A stretch of 64,000 nucleotides of DNA. Source: Hyalella azteca. Its lineage: Eukaryota > Arthropoda > Malacostraca > Amphipoda > Hyalellidae. The translations under genes were made by a program, and so were the position numbers. Every line of letters starts with the position of its first letter. Within the stretch, counting starts at the first letter, position 1. The notes beneath the pieces are model-generated. The model was not told the origin of the DNA and ran no database searches. It was given only the letters and a program-made list of their open reading frames with translations. Shown here piece after piece: positions 24,380-36,600 of this stretch. The stretch lies in assembly GCF_000764305.2 (NCBI RefSeq), contig NW_025934536.1:1-64000 (forward strand), read 5' to 3'.

Positions 24380-27130
24380 TGGTGGTGAGATTCATTTCCC
24401 CCATCAAACTTTGTATAGATTTTCTTCCCTAATTGGGATTGCCTGTTGCTTGACCAAGTTCAAATATATTTAAATTAATATTTTAGGAATTCTGCAGAAT
24501 TACTGGCAATTTTTCTACTTCAAAATTTTGTGATGAAGTTTGAACAGGCACATTAATAACTCTAACATCCTATTTCTTCTGGTAAGGATTGCAATCAAAG
24601 GCATTTCATCTCATTTATAGGTGTTTTTTTGCTAGCTTTCCAAGAAATTGCAGCTCTTACTGGCCTAGATTAAATTTTCCTACTTGTCTTCAAAATTTTG
24701 CAGCTACACCTACAAGGAGACAAATTTTTTATCCATTTAGAATCTTGCAGCCCTGATTGTACAGTTTTTACAATTAAGTAGAAGATAATTTATCAATCAA
24801 AAATCTTGCAACCAAAGTGGCAAACCAGAGATTTTTTATAATCAGTTAATTTCTAATTTCCTCATTTATTCAAGAGCTGCATATCTTATTAATGATAAAG
24901 CTAGCACCCATGAAATAGTGGTGGTCTACTTATAGGTATTATTACATTAGGAATATTGGAGTAATTGGACAGAACTTTTCTAGAATTGCTGGTAAAAATA
25001 ATCATTTCATCATGAGTGATTTTAAAAATCACAGGTAAAATAGGCCATTTTTCTTTTTTTTTTTACTGAAAAAGTTGAGTAAAAGCCATGGTCAGGAAGA
25101 TGTGCCAGGTGCGCGGGAATTTATTTTGTCATTTTAACGACCTGCGCGGTGCGCCGTACTATGCTGGTAAAAAATGCGCCGTGCTTTAGAAAGCTAAAAT
25201 AGTTCTACTATTTTAGTCGACAATATACACGAGTATATTAACTACGCGAGTTGAACTGACAATAATAAAATGTAAGACATGTCCGGGTTACTTCTGACTC
25301 TTCCGCTTGTCCGCCTTGTCGGATACGGAACGTACGGTAATCGTAAACTGCGGCTATCATACATACAAAATGTAAACAGACGGTGTTTACTGTTGCCATA
25401 TGACTTTGGAGAAAATTTCTTCTAAAATAAAGTTCTAGATTTCTCATTCACCAAATTTCCATATCAAGAAAAATCATATATTATTGAAAGATAATTAAAG
25501 GCAAATGCAGGCATACTGTACTGAGTAATGTGAATATTACGTCCGTTCCTCCACAAACTGCTCGTGCGCGGCAGCGCGACGTAGAATTGATGGCCGGGAT
25601 TGCGCAAACACGTGCGTGAAGAGAATCAATTTTCATTACATTGCGCCAACTGTGCACAGCAATAGCTTAAAAAAAGTGAAAATGTGCGGGAAAATTCACC
25701 AAAAACATACATCATCCTGAGTGTAGAGTAAAAGCCATTGGAACAGGTAAAATTGGCCAGAGCCGCCAGATTCATGGCATTTTTGTCTGATTCAAGGCTG
25801 GCTCCAGTCCAATTCTAAGCTTTTGATGTGGCTAAGTTTTCTCTTCATCCCTTGGCTTGTCTGTGTTATTTATACTGTGTATCTAGAAAGTAATTACCAA
25901 AAAATGTTGTTAGCATTTATTCATGTGACAGAGTCAAGAGAATTTTATCTATGTTCTTCTTCCAATATCTAAAATAATCTTTTGTCAACAACCAATGTAA
26001 AGTCTCATGTAGATTTCAGATTAGCCTTTCCCTTTGCCAATTGCCTTTAGGTAGGTACACATACAAATACAATTAACCAAGTTTAAAAATATTTCATGTG
26101 TAATTTCAAGACTCAGGAGTGTATGCAATTCTGACTTTTTGCATCACCGGTCAGGCTGTCCAGTAACAAGGATTGAATAATGAGATAGTAATAAACTCAA
26201 ATTGAGATAAATAACAAATAAAACTTATACGTACAAACGGTACAAGGAGTTAGGAGCTGAAAGACAAAATTACATTTACAAGAACTCCTACCTACTTAGT
26301 TTTAAGTGTGAAATTACACAGCAAAACAAACAATATTAATTGGTACACAACGATCATAATCGGTTAATGTGACAAAATTTAGAAAATTAGAATTAGTCGT
26401 ACAAAATTACGCAACATATAACGCATGCTTACGTTAGAAAAGGACCCAACGCAGCCGCAGCAGCGAATAAGACAGGGTCGACCACAGGAAGACAGACGTG
26501 AAGTGAAAGCAGCTGGTAAGGAAGTACCGTTATCCGCACCCAATAGCCGGGTGTTTACGGACTGAGTGACTGACAGCGGTCGGTAAAAATATACGCTCAT
26601 GATGTAAAATACTAAATCATGTGTCGCGTCGGAATCTTCCTAGATAGTCACCTGAGTTAAATTTATTTCTTTCAATTATACAAAATAAGTGCTGCGTGTA
26701 GTAACTGTCCTGAGGAGCTGATTATTATTCGTAATTCGTGCCTAGATGCTCACAGGTTAACTGGCTTACAATGTCGTCAATATCAATTGCATCGGCAACA
26801 TAAGAGCATGACGATTTTCTAAACTATAATTTTTTAAGCCTTATCCATTTGATAACTTAATCTATAATTGCGGAAGTTTGTCATTTCTCGATAATTGTTC
26901 CTCATTTTTTGTGGGAAGCGAGTTCACCGTCACAGTGAATACTGCTGGATTCATGGACATGAATGAAGTATTTTACCATCCACATGTGGATTACATGGAC
27001 GTCGGTCTCGTGTGGTTTCAATTATTGCTCTTGCTCGCTTCAATTGATTTAGTTTGGTTAGTGATACATTTCCATCTTCACTTCCGACATGAACATTTCT
27101 TGTACAGGCAGGTAGATAATAAATAATACT
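24380..27130. other. Intergenic, upstream of STRAP
   Basis: No coding evidence. A locally GC-richer patch at 25100-25620 with several GCGC steps could be a promoter region, but I see no defined element. Confidence 0.4.
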
Positions 27131-27131
27131 T

Positions 27132-28069
27132 TTACTTGATAGATCTGTCTGGGCTGACACGGTTAATGTACTGTATAGTATAGTATAGTATAGTATAGTA
27201 TAGTATAGTATAGTATAGTATAGTATAGTATAGTATAGTATAGTATAGTATAGTAGATGTATTAACTTGCGTTTCAATATGCCTATAAAATTTTAGCTCC
27301 TTGTCGACACAAACTCCAAGATCTTTTTCCACGCAAGACTTCTCAATCATAACCCTCTCGTTGCAACGGTGTCTTCTCATGCTGTAAGCTTGCTGTTCGT
27401 TGTTCTTGCCGAGGTGAAGTACTTTACACTTGTCAGCATTGAAACGCAGCTGCCACGCATCAGCCCAGTCAACTAAACTATCAAGATCATTTTGCAGTTG
27501 CATTTTATTTGACACATCCTTAACTGTATTATAAACTTTTGTGTCATCGGCATACATGGAGCACACGCTTGACACTACTTCTGGTAGATGGTTTATAAAA
27601 GCGACGAACAAAACAGGTCCAAGAACGCTTCCTTGCGGTACGCCACTGCGCACAGTTACCCAGTCTGATACGGTTCCGTTAATGCTGACACGTTGTCTTC
27701 TGCACGGTTCCGTTAATGCTGACACGTTGTCTTCTGCCTACTAGGAAATTCCTGATCCATTGGAGTACATTTCCCTCGATTCCCAAAAAAATTCACTTTA
27801 CGTAACAGTCGCTCATGCGGAACACTGTCAAATGCCTTGGCAAAATCGAGGTACAGTGTATCTACTGGCACCCTTTCATCCAGCAGGCGAGTCCAATTAT
27901 TCAAGGTAGACAGGAGATTAGTGGTGCATGATCTGCCAGCAATAAAGCCATGCTGACAGTCTGATAGAAGATGGTTAACAGTCAAGTGATCTATAATCCC
28001 ATCCCTCATAACCGATTCCATCACCTTACACACAACACTTGTGAGACTTACAGGACGGTAGACAATCAA
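27132..28069 (-). mobile_element. Broken LINE reverse transcriptase (CR1/jockey-like)
   Basis: Two minus-strand frames together show reverse-transcriptase motifs: YRPVSLTSVVCKVMES, FIAGRSCTTNLLS, LYLDFAKAFDSVPHERLLRK, then GVPQGSVLGPVLF and the catalytic MYADDTKVY. The frame breaks near 27,720, where about 32 bp containing CCGTTAATGCTGACACGTTG is tandemly duplicated (27675-27737). The 3' part is interrupted by a (TAGTA)n array. No endonuclease remains. Confidence 0.8.
27168..27255. repeat. (TAGTA)n pentanucleotide microsatellite
   Basis: About 17 nearly perfect pentamer units inside the LINE remnant. Confidence 0.95.
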
Positions 28070-29185
28070 TTAAATGTGATCAATTAAAGAAAATTTTTCA
28101 GGTGGAGAATAATTCTCGTGAATTTTGCACACTTGTGTAAAGTTGGAGACAATGCATAAGTCAATTGACAGAATAAATCATTTTGAAAATGTAAAAAAAT
28201 TTATTTATGATAAAAAATGGAAAAAAATTGTCTGCTACATAACTTATAATCAATATTTAACACACTTCTACCTGTCCAATCGATCTGAAATTTTGCACAC
28301 TTGCGTAAAGTCGGAGGCAACGCATGTTTCAATTGACAAAATAAATAATGTTGAAAATTTTCAATTTTTGTTCCAATATTTAAATAAAATGAAATATTCG
28401 ATTTTTTAAAATTTCATAATAAAATTAGAAATTCATTGTACATGTGTAACACCGTAGACACTGGATTCTTTAGAAGTGTTGTCTTTAAAAAGTTTTTTTT
28501 TGTGCTGCATCTATACGGAGACAACAAGTCTCCGCTCATGCCAGAGCGTTAATTGTAAGGAGCTGATGTCGCGTTTAGCGCTTATCTCGCGTTGTTTAGC
28601 ACTGCCCAGTATTGGTCGCATCATAGCATATACAGTAACTACACACAAAGAAAATAATAACGAACATAGCAGGTAATTACGAACATAGTAGATAATTACG
28701 AACATAACAGGTTATTACGAACAACATTTCTTTTGATAGCTTAGCCATTGTTATATACATGGACAAGGTTTTTTTTTTTAATTTGATTGGTGAAGAAGTC
28801 AATGCTCGATTTCAAGGTAACGTTAGTTTCCAGAAATAGACATATTTGATAATAAAGTGATCATCATTGCAATATAGTTATACTTGCTCCCTAGTTTGCC
28901 CATTGGAAAAGTGTCCTCTTCAGATCACGAACATTGATGTTTTTTGCAGCCAAGGCAGGTTCAATTCTTGTTTGAACTTGCTGCCTTTGTAAATGCGATC
29001 AAAAAATCAACTTGCGATCAATAAATAAAATAATTCAAATTTCAGGATTGACTTTAATTTCATATCTTAAAATTGAGAAGCCTATTATTATTGGACACTT
29101 CGGGTCTGTTGAATAAATAAGCGAATGGAACTGTGATGAGCGTAGTCATGATACCAGCTGTATGGCTTTATATCGGTCTCGGATA

Positions 29186-29256
29186 TCCCTCCTGGAATCG
29201 AGCTTAGGTCTGAGACAGCAAAGCGATCGCAGACCTAAGCTCGATCCCAGGAGGGA
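29186..29256. repeat. 27-bp near-perfect hairpin at the inner edge of the foldback
   Basis: 29186-29212 and 29230-29256 are reverse complements with one mismatch (TCCCTCCTGG..ATCGAGC and its complement), separated by 17 bases. Confidence 0.85.
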
Positions 29257-30736
29257 TCGCTTCCAAGTGGTTGTCGAGCTCCGTGAGAACATTCTCCATC
29301 GACTACATCCATTGTTGCTACACACTTCCGTGAGGATCTTGCCTCTCAGAGCGAGGCAGAATCTGGTAAGGGTTTCGGTCGTCAAAAGCTAACGAATTTT
29401 ATTTCCTAAGCTCTTTTTATAACCTTTGATCGTTTTTCGCCTTTCGTTCAGCTCCAATCCTCTACGTGTAGCGTCAAGAGCCGTTTTCAATGCTCTATCG
29501 ATTTCTGCACCGATAGCTTTCATAGTGCTGTCGAAAGACTTGATTGAGTTCATCTCAGGGTGACGTAACAGTCTTCGAAGGGTTGTGTCCAAAGAGTTTT
29601 GCAAGTAATCCTATCCCCGCCTTAACTGCACCTTAGTTTTCAACATCTTGGGGCGGCTGCGGATGAGGATAGGCAGACTGTGTGGGCACCTGCTGAGACC
29701 ACAATCTGTTGGGGCGACATGTGAGCCCGAGCTTCGCTCTCACTGGAGTGCGTGGCAGATGCTCATCTCCTCGACCAGTTACTACGGTCCAGAGTGAACT
29801 CCTGAGATGATTGGAGGTTATTCATAGTTGAAGAAATTTGTAGCTGCGTTATTCTAGAAGATTTTTTCTTATTGTAAGAAGGTTATCCCCACTACTTGTC
29901 GGAATAGTACCTGTTGTAAGGCCTAGCCAGTCAAGTTAGAGCACTTTGTCTCTGGTGTCTCTGCGAGGCTGACTGAGCTATTATAGGCTGCAGTACGCTA
30001 TTCTCAGGTACGAGTGCATTTGGATTAGTGCTCTTCAATAAGTGTCTCTGAATTATTGTATTTTGGATTATTAAATTATCTTTCTGTATTGTTCATTTCG
30101 ACGTGTATTTACTTGTGTAACTTATTTGTATCGGCAGGACAGAGCGAAGTCCTTCTCCTCTCAGGAGTCTCTCCATAGTCTCTCTGTAGTTAAATAGTCT
30201 AGTTATGATCACGATACTAAGCTTTTGGAATTTACTGAACAAATATACAAACTATTTATCCATCAACTGAATCCGACATCATCACACTTATGTTGCCATT
30301 AAAAGTGTTCGCGAAATCCGCGACCGATATAGATACAGCTGGTTTCATGACAACTCTCATCACAGTTCCATTCGCTTATTTATTCAACAGACCCAAAGTG
30401 TTCAACAATTTCGTGACCGTATACTCAATTCAAGATATGAAATTAAAGTCAATCCTGAAATTTGAATTATTTTTATTCGCAAGTCAATCGCAAGTTGATT
30501 TCTTGATCGCATTTACAAAGTCAGCAAGTTCAAACACAAATTGAACCGGCCTCGGCTGCAAAAAAACATCAATGTTCGTGATCTGAAGAGGACACTTTTC
30601 CATTGGGCAAACTTGGGAGCAAGTATAACGATATTGCAATGATGATCATTTTATTATAAAAACTGTCTATTTCTGGAAACTAAGGTTACTTTTAAATCGA
30701 GCATTGACTTCTTCACCAATCAAACTAAAAAAATAT

Positions 30737-30895
30737 ATATAACTCAGTACTCACTGCAGTGAGTGACAGAGAGCGCATTTTCTCGTCGACGAAAACGTGG
30801 TCACGGATGGACGGACGGACAGACAGACGGACGGACAGACGGACGGACATGACGAGCACAATAGCGCCTTTTTTCCATAAATGAGAAAAGGCGCT
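30737..30895 (-). mobile_element. Helentron/DINE-1-like repeat, copy 2
   Basis: Same structure as the copy at 7079, ending GAGAAAAGGCGCT. It is inserted in an A-run of the right foldback arm; the left arm at about 28770-28780 lacks it and shows the empty site. Confidence 0.8.
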
Positions 30896-31014
30896 AAAAA
30901 ACCTTGTCCGTGTATTTAACAATGGCAAAGCTATCAAATGAAATGTTGTTCGGAATAACCTGTTATGTTCGTAGTTATCTACTATGTTCGTAATTACCTG
31001 CTATGTTCGTTATT

Positions 31015-31165
31015 AGCGCATTTTCTCATTTATGGAAAAATGCAATATTGTGCTCGCCATGTCCGTCTGTCTGTCTGTCTGTCCGTCCGTCCGTCCGTGA
31101 CCTCAAGTTTTCCTCGACGAGAAAATGCGCTCTCTTTCACTCACTGCAGTGAGTACTGAGTTACA
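31015..31165 (+). mobile_element. Helentron/DINE-1-like repeat, copy 3
   Basis: Starts AGCGCATTTTCTCATTTATGG and ends CTGCAGTGAGTACTGAGTTA. It interrupts the right foldback arm between GTTATT and the A/T-rich TTTCTTTGTG; the left arm is uninterrupted there (28636-28660). Confidence 0.8.
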
Positions 31166-31199
31166 TTTTACTTTCTTTGTGCGTAATTACATGCTATGA

Positions 31200-31335
31200 C
31201 GCGACCGATACTGGGCAGTGCTAAACAACGCGACATAAGCGCTAAACGCGACATAAGCGCTAAACAACGCGACATAAGCGCTAAACAACGCGACATAAGC
31301 GCTAAACAACGCGACATATAAGCGCTAAACGCTAC
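31200..31335. repeat. 21-bp tandem repeat in the right foldback arm
   Basis: About six units of GCGCTAAACAACGCGACATAA. The corresponding place in the left arm (28565-28605) has only about one to two units, so the expansion is specific to the right arm. Confidence 0.85.
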
Positions 31336-31905
31336 ATCAGCTCCTCACAATTAACGCTCTGGTGTGAGCGGAGACTTGTTGTCTCCGTATAGATGCAGCA
31401 CAAAAAAAAATAATTTTTAAAGACAACACTTCTAAAGAATCCAGTGTCTTGGGTGTTGCACATGTACAATGAATTTCTAATTTTATTATGAAATAAAAAA
31501 ATTAAATTTTCAATTTTATTTTTAAAATTAAAAACAAATTTATAACTTTTCAAAATTATCTATTCCGTCAATTGATATACGCATTGTCTCCGACTTTACG
31601 CAAGTGTGCAAAATTTGCAGATCGATTGGATAGGTAGAAGTGTGCTAAACATCGATTATAACTTATGTAGCAGATAAAATTATTTTTTCCCATTTTTTAA
31701 TATCAAAAATAAAAATTTTCAAATTTTCAAAATTATTTATTCAGTCAATTGATTCGTGCATTGTCTCCAACTTTACACAAGTGTGCAAAATTTCAGATCA
31801 ATTGGAGAGGTAAAAATGTGCTAAATTTCGATTATAAGATTTGTGGCAGACAGACAAACAAACAAGAAGTGAAATTAATGAGAAGTGTTGTAAAAACGAC
31901 GTTTT

Positions 31906-33600
31906 TCCTATTAGCTTGCTCATATTTATCTTCAAAAATTCCAACTTTTGAGATGCCTTTCTTCTCTTGGCTAATATATAAAATTATTATATTAATGTCA
32001 TCAGATTAGAATGGCTTATTGTTCGAAAGAAACACGACAAATATGATATAATAATAGACTAGAACTCCAACTTTGCATAAACCTTGCGAAAATGCAACCT
32101 TATGGCATCAACGACTTTCAGAACATAAAAAGTTACCAAGTAATAGTATAGTATAGAATCTTCGGCAATGAAGAATAGGCCTGGATAGGCCTTTGCCGAT
32201 CCTTGTATTTTTCTTGACTAGACTGGCCTTTTGATCAAATCTTTTCAACGGACGGTAGATTTAAAATTGTTTTAAGATTTCAGTTGTTTTGTATAGGATA
32301 CGAGGAATTTCAAGACTAAACATATGCTCCTGCATGGCCTTTGTCTAGTCTGTCTAGAAATAACCAAAAACTATCACATAAAATTTATGTTTATTGCTTG
32401 AAAACATTGATATGATCTACATCCATCACATTCACTAATTTCATTCTAATGTCATTGCTATTCGGTTCGTTAGCGAAAAAGATTTTTTTATTTTATTCAG
32501 CTTAGCCATAGAGCCTAAGGACGACAGATTCCCTGAACAATGAGATTTTGCTTCTACTTCAAAATATTTTCAATAAACTTGCCTTGATTTTCTTAAATTA
32601 TTAAATTATTCATCGAATAAGGGAAGCTTTGAGTAAGCTACATTGTGCATGGCAGTCTGGACCATCATGGATAAGCGGATTGAAATGGAAGATTGGAATT
32701 TAAAAATTATTGCACACGCTTCTGAAACTTGGCTTCAAGCTATAGATTACAAATGTAACAAAATGATTTCGATTAACTTTCTCATTTCTTCAGAAAAATT
32801 TACTTGGATTGCTTCAAAAATAACTATTCCCGAAACCAACAGTTAAACATTGCATTTTCATTCACAGAGGATTTTCAGGTTGTCCCGCAGAACAATTTGC
32901 ATGCATAAGCACCTTTTTAAACAAGAAACCTATCATCCAAATAATTTTCAATATTATAAAAAATTAAAGGTGTTCTTATAAATTTATTGCCAGCATGAAC
33001 CACATATGGGGAGTTATCTATTTTTAGATTCCTGATTTTGTGATAATCATCCCAGATATTTAAGGTGCTACGCGCCAACATGACAGTCTTGTCTTTCTTG
33101 AGACTTTAGACAACTGTTAGGATTTATTTGGGATATTATCGTAATATATGTTCTAAAATAACTACGGAGTAAGAAGAGAAAGAGGAACAGAGGGACTGCT
33201 GGAGGTTTGAATTGAAAGCTCCGATTTTTACCTCAACCATGGCAGCGAGTTGTTGCTTGGTGGTCATATACCTACATGCTTCTCTATCGAAGTGGTTATG
33301 CCATTATGTGTAAAATTAAGTTTATTACAGTGAGAATGTGAGACTAGGATACAAATATAGAAATTTAAGACAGACGATAGCTTTTGAATAATGTATTTCA
33401 AAGAGTGGAATACTTCACGCATGTAGGGAATTGCCAAAATTTTTTTAGATTCATTTGCAGAGAAGCTATCAGCCTAACAGCTTATATATTGATTCATTAG
33501 CCTATTTCATCTGTAGTCATATTGTAAAATAATCTATTGTTATCTATCTTGCAGTTCCGCGAATTCTGCGTTTTAAATTTATGAAGGAATATTTACTAAA
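31906..33600. other. Intergenic between foldback and PUB gene
   Basis: AT-rich, no supportable gene or repeat. Confidence 0.5.
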
Positions 33601-33604
33601 TCCT

Positions 33605-33610
33605 TTTATT
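33605..33610 (-). terminator. Polyadenylation signal of the PUB-domain gene
   Basis: AATAAA on the minus strand about 40 bp after the TAG at 33651; supports the transcript ending here. Confidence 0.55.
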
Positions 33611-33650
33611 CACCACCAAGGTCTTCTTTCATATTTGTGCAACGTGAAAA

Positions 33651-36600
33651 CTAGAAATGCGGTTTGCTCCTTAGAGAGTCTCGGCTATCGTGGGTATACA
33701 GGCACTCGCAAAGGAGAAAAGGCCAGGACTTGCGGAACTTAGCTTCTTGCCCGAGTCCTGAAATTACGGGCTTTACAGTTGGTTTTGGGCTCGCAGGAGT
33801 GGAAAGAGAAGGAGCGGCTGAATTTCGCCCAGATTTGTGGTGAGGTTTTCTTCCACTCGTAATCGGGATACGAGATGAGGCAGGTAGAGTATTCGATTTT
33901 GATTTCTGTATCTTTGTAAACGATGAGCTCTTGTCGAAGTTTTTTGGAGGTCGAGGAGGCACCGCCGAGCTGAGGGTGGCAAACTTCTGGCGCCGGGGTG
34001 GTTTACTGGGACTGGTGTTACCATCGACGTATGGAAGCTTTCTTGGTTCCTTTCCTGTTCGTTTCGGCGAAGGCTGAAAAAGTAAAATTTTATACATAAA
34101 GTGGTCCAAGACAAGACGTTTTTCGTGGGGTTTGAATGGAGTTTGCACTTTCTTCTCTCATATTAATTAAGATTCAGAGGTCGTAATTTTTTAAATTTTT
34201 GTGATTAGCTAGAAAAATTAAGATAATGTATGAGAAGTGAAGTGTTCGCAACGATTCTTATATCCAAGTGTGATGTAAAATAATTTTTATACAAAATCCA
34301 TGTTTATAATAAAATATGGTTCAAATAACAGAAATTTATTGGCATTGTTGTTACTCACTGTGACCACTGTAGCCAACGTATTTGTTGAAAAAACGTCCGA
34401 AATTTTTTTACTATTTCCTTCGATAGCAGATTTTTCTATATTTGCATTTATGGCCAATTTAGAAAGTTTTGGAGGAATTTCAGGAGCTATCTGAATAGAA
34501 GATCCACAGCGCAAGTTGTTGGGTTTGGCAGGGAGAAGCGGAGGCTTCTCGGGGTGTTCCGGTATCTCGTAGTAGCCGCTTGAAATGGCAACTTCTTTGG
34601 TTTCTTTGTCTCTAATACTTCCAAATACGATAGGTGATCGCAGTTCAAGATCTTCGCTTGATCCACTCTGCTCTTTCTCGTCTATATTTTCGGCTTGCGA
34701 ATTTAATTGCTTAGATGAATCACGTGAATCTTGTGCCACTGTGTCGAGTGTCATAGATGTCCCTGGACATTGCTCACTGGATTTCGTATTCTCTATTGAA
34801 TTTTTTTCGGTTGAATTTGGGTTATGATTCTGATCGAGGACATCCAGTGCCACATTATCGAGTCGCGTATATGGGAGGACAACTCTCTCACTCTCGGGGT
34901 AATCGGATTCAGGTGGAGAAGTTGAAGGTGGTGGAGGAGGTGGAGAATGTAGAGGAGGATAGTTCAAATTGGTGCTTTCCGACTTCTCAAAATATTCGCC
35001 AGAAGTTTTTAAGTTTGATTTTGAAGAGCCTTGATTCCGCTGCAGAGTCGTTAATAATTTAGTTTTGTTAAACTCCTCTTCCGATTTATATCTCAAAACA
35101 TCATTTGTGTCGATGTAAGGTATGTCGTCGATTGACTTCAGTCCGATTGATAAATTGCTTGCACTTGTCTTCCTGGCGTTTTGGGAGGCATTTTTCTCGG
35201 TAGCCTCATCAATACCTTTAAGACAGTAGTCAGTAACTAAGACATGTTCTTGGTTTGTTTCATCTTTGTTTCCATTCAATTTCCCAGTAACAACACCGGG
35301 CGTCGATTTTGAAAGAGCTTCAACTGTAAAAACAATGGCTGGTTCCGAATTCATATTTTCGATGAAAGATTCCAGTCTGCCCTCTTTCGTTTGATTGATC
35401 TTACGAGCTGGAAGTTGTGAAATCTTCTGAACTTCATCGATGCTCACGAGAGGAAGACAACCCTCATTTCCAATTTGCGAATCCCCAACCCTCTCATCTG
35501 AGACCTGATTCTTCGTACTCGCCGGGGCCGTCGATGAGATACGCTCGGAGTCAACAGCACCTCCATCAGTCTTCCGAATAAGCATCTTGGATTCCTTGTG
35601 TTCTGGTGAGAAACTTGTTAAACCACTGTGCTTGACTTGACTGCTCAAGTCTGTGCTCTCAGTAACCAAATCAACAGAAACAACACCCTGAGAGCCGCTG
35701 AGTTGTTTCTGTTCTTCGTTTTTTGACGTCTTTGAATTTTCTTCTCTAATTTGACCTATGCTAATATTTTGAGCTGCGTCATCTTCAGTAGAATTCAAGT
35801 CGACGTCATGAAGCTCTGATTCGACCACCCCGACCATTTCTTTTGAATCGAGACCATTTTGTGGAACTGAGTTGGATTGGTTACCAACAGGATTGATCTG
35901 TGCTAGAATCTCTTCTCTGCCTCCACAACCGTCCGAAGTTGGAATGGGTGAGGCGATTTGTTTTGGCTGAATATTGGGTACAGGATGTATTCCGTCATTC
36001 GTCGTACAAGTGGAAGAATCCTCAGTAGGCTCTGTTTTAAAGATAGTGTTTGAAGTAGATAACGAAGAATTTCTTTTTACCTGTTGGACATCTTCATAAA
36101 ACGGATTTGCTCCAACGTAACCACTGGGCTCTGGCCGTGAATCTAAGAATGGGTTGCCTCCAATGATCTCTAGGTCATTGTTCTCTTGCACCACTGGAAG
36201 CTTAGGCCTGTTTTCCCCAATTTCTTCGTAAAAAGGATTTCGATCGCTTTGGCGAAATTCTCTTGGCACCGCGGCAGGTGATTCCAGTTGAGTCTTGTAA
36301 TCGGGAGAGCATGAGTAATCTTGCTTTAACTCATTCCTCATGAAGCTCGGAGGGAGCGGTGCCCTGCGCTTCCTTCGTCTACGGCCTGTTGAGCCGCCAA
36401 ATGAAGATGCTGGACTCCAACCACCTCTGGAGTAGGTGCTGCTACCCTCTCCATCCGCGGAACGTGTTTTAGGCGGCAATGGAGGAGGCAGATTCGGCAC
36501 ACTAACACTAGTACGCAATTTCTGAACTTGCGCTCGAATATCCCCAATTTCTTCATAAATATGGTCGTCCCTCTTGACACGAGGGGGATTAGATTCCTTG

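Larger units (their letters stand above)
28119..31800. mobile_element. Giant inverted-repeat (foldback-like) element
   Basis: The left arm, 28119-29188, is repeated in reverse complement in the right arm, 30308-31800. Landmarks appear in order in both: TGCACACTTGTGTAAAGT, GACAACAAGTCTCCGCTC, CGAACATAGCAGGTAATTAC, CAAACTTGGGAGCAAGTATA (right-arm spelling), and CAACAGACCCAAAGTGTTC (right-arm spelling). The arms have diverged by point changes and small indels, and the right arm contains two inserted 150-165-bp elements plus an expanded 21-bp repeat. The spacer (29189-30307) has no transposase frame. Related single-arm pieces occur at about 7600-7720 and 10284-10790, so this is a repeat family; the right arm continues to about 31905 with the same terminal sequence as the 10.28-kb copy. 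Confidence 0.8.

Noticed and set aside
28119..31800. Palindrome as an assembly fold-back artefact
   Set aside because: The arms differ by many substitutions, indels and two arm-specific insertions, so it is not a simple mirrored read; independent long reads would settle it.
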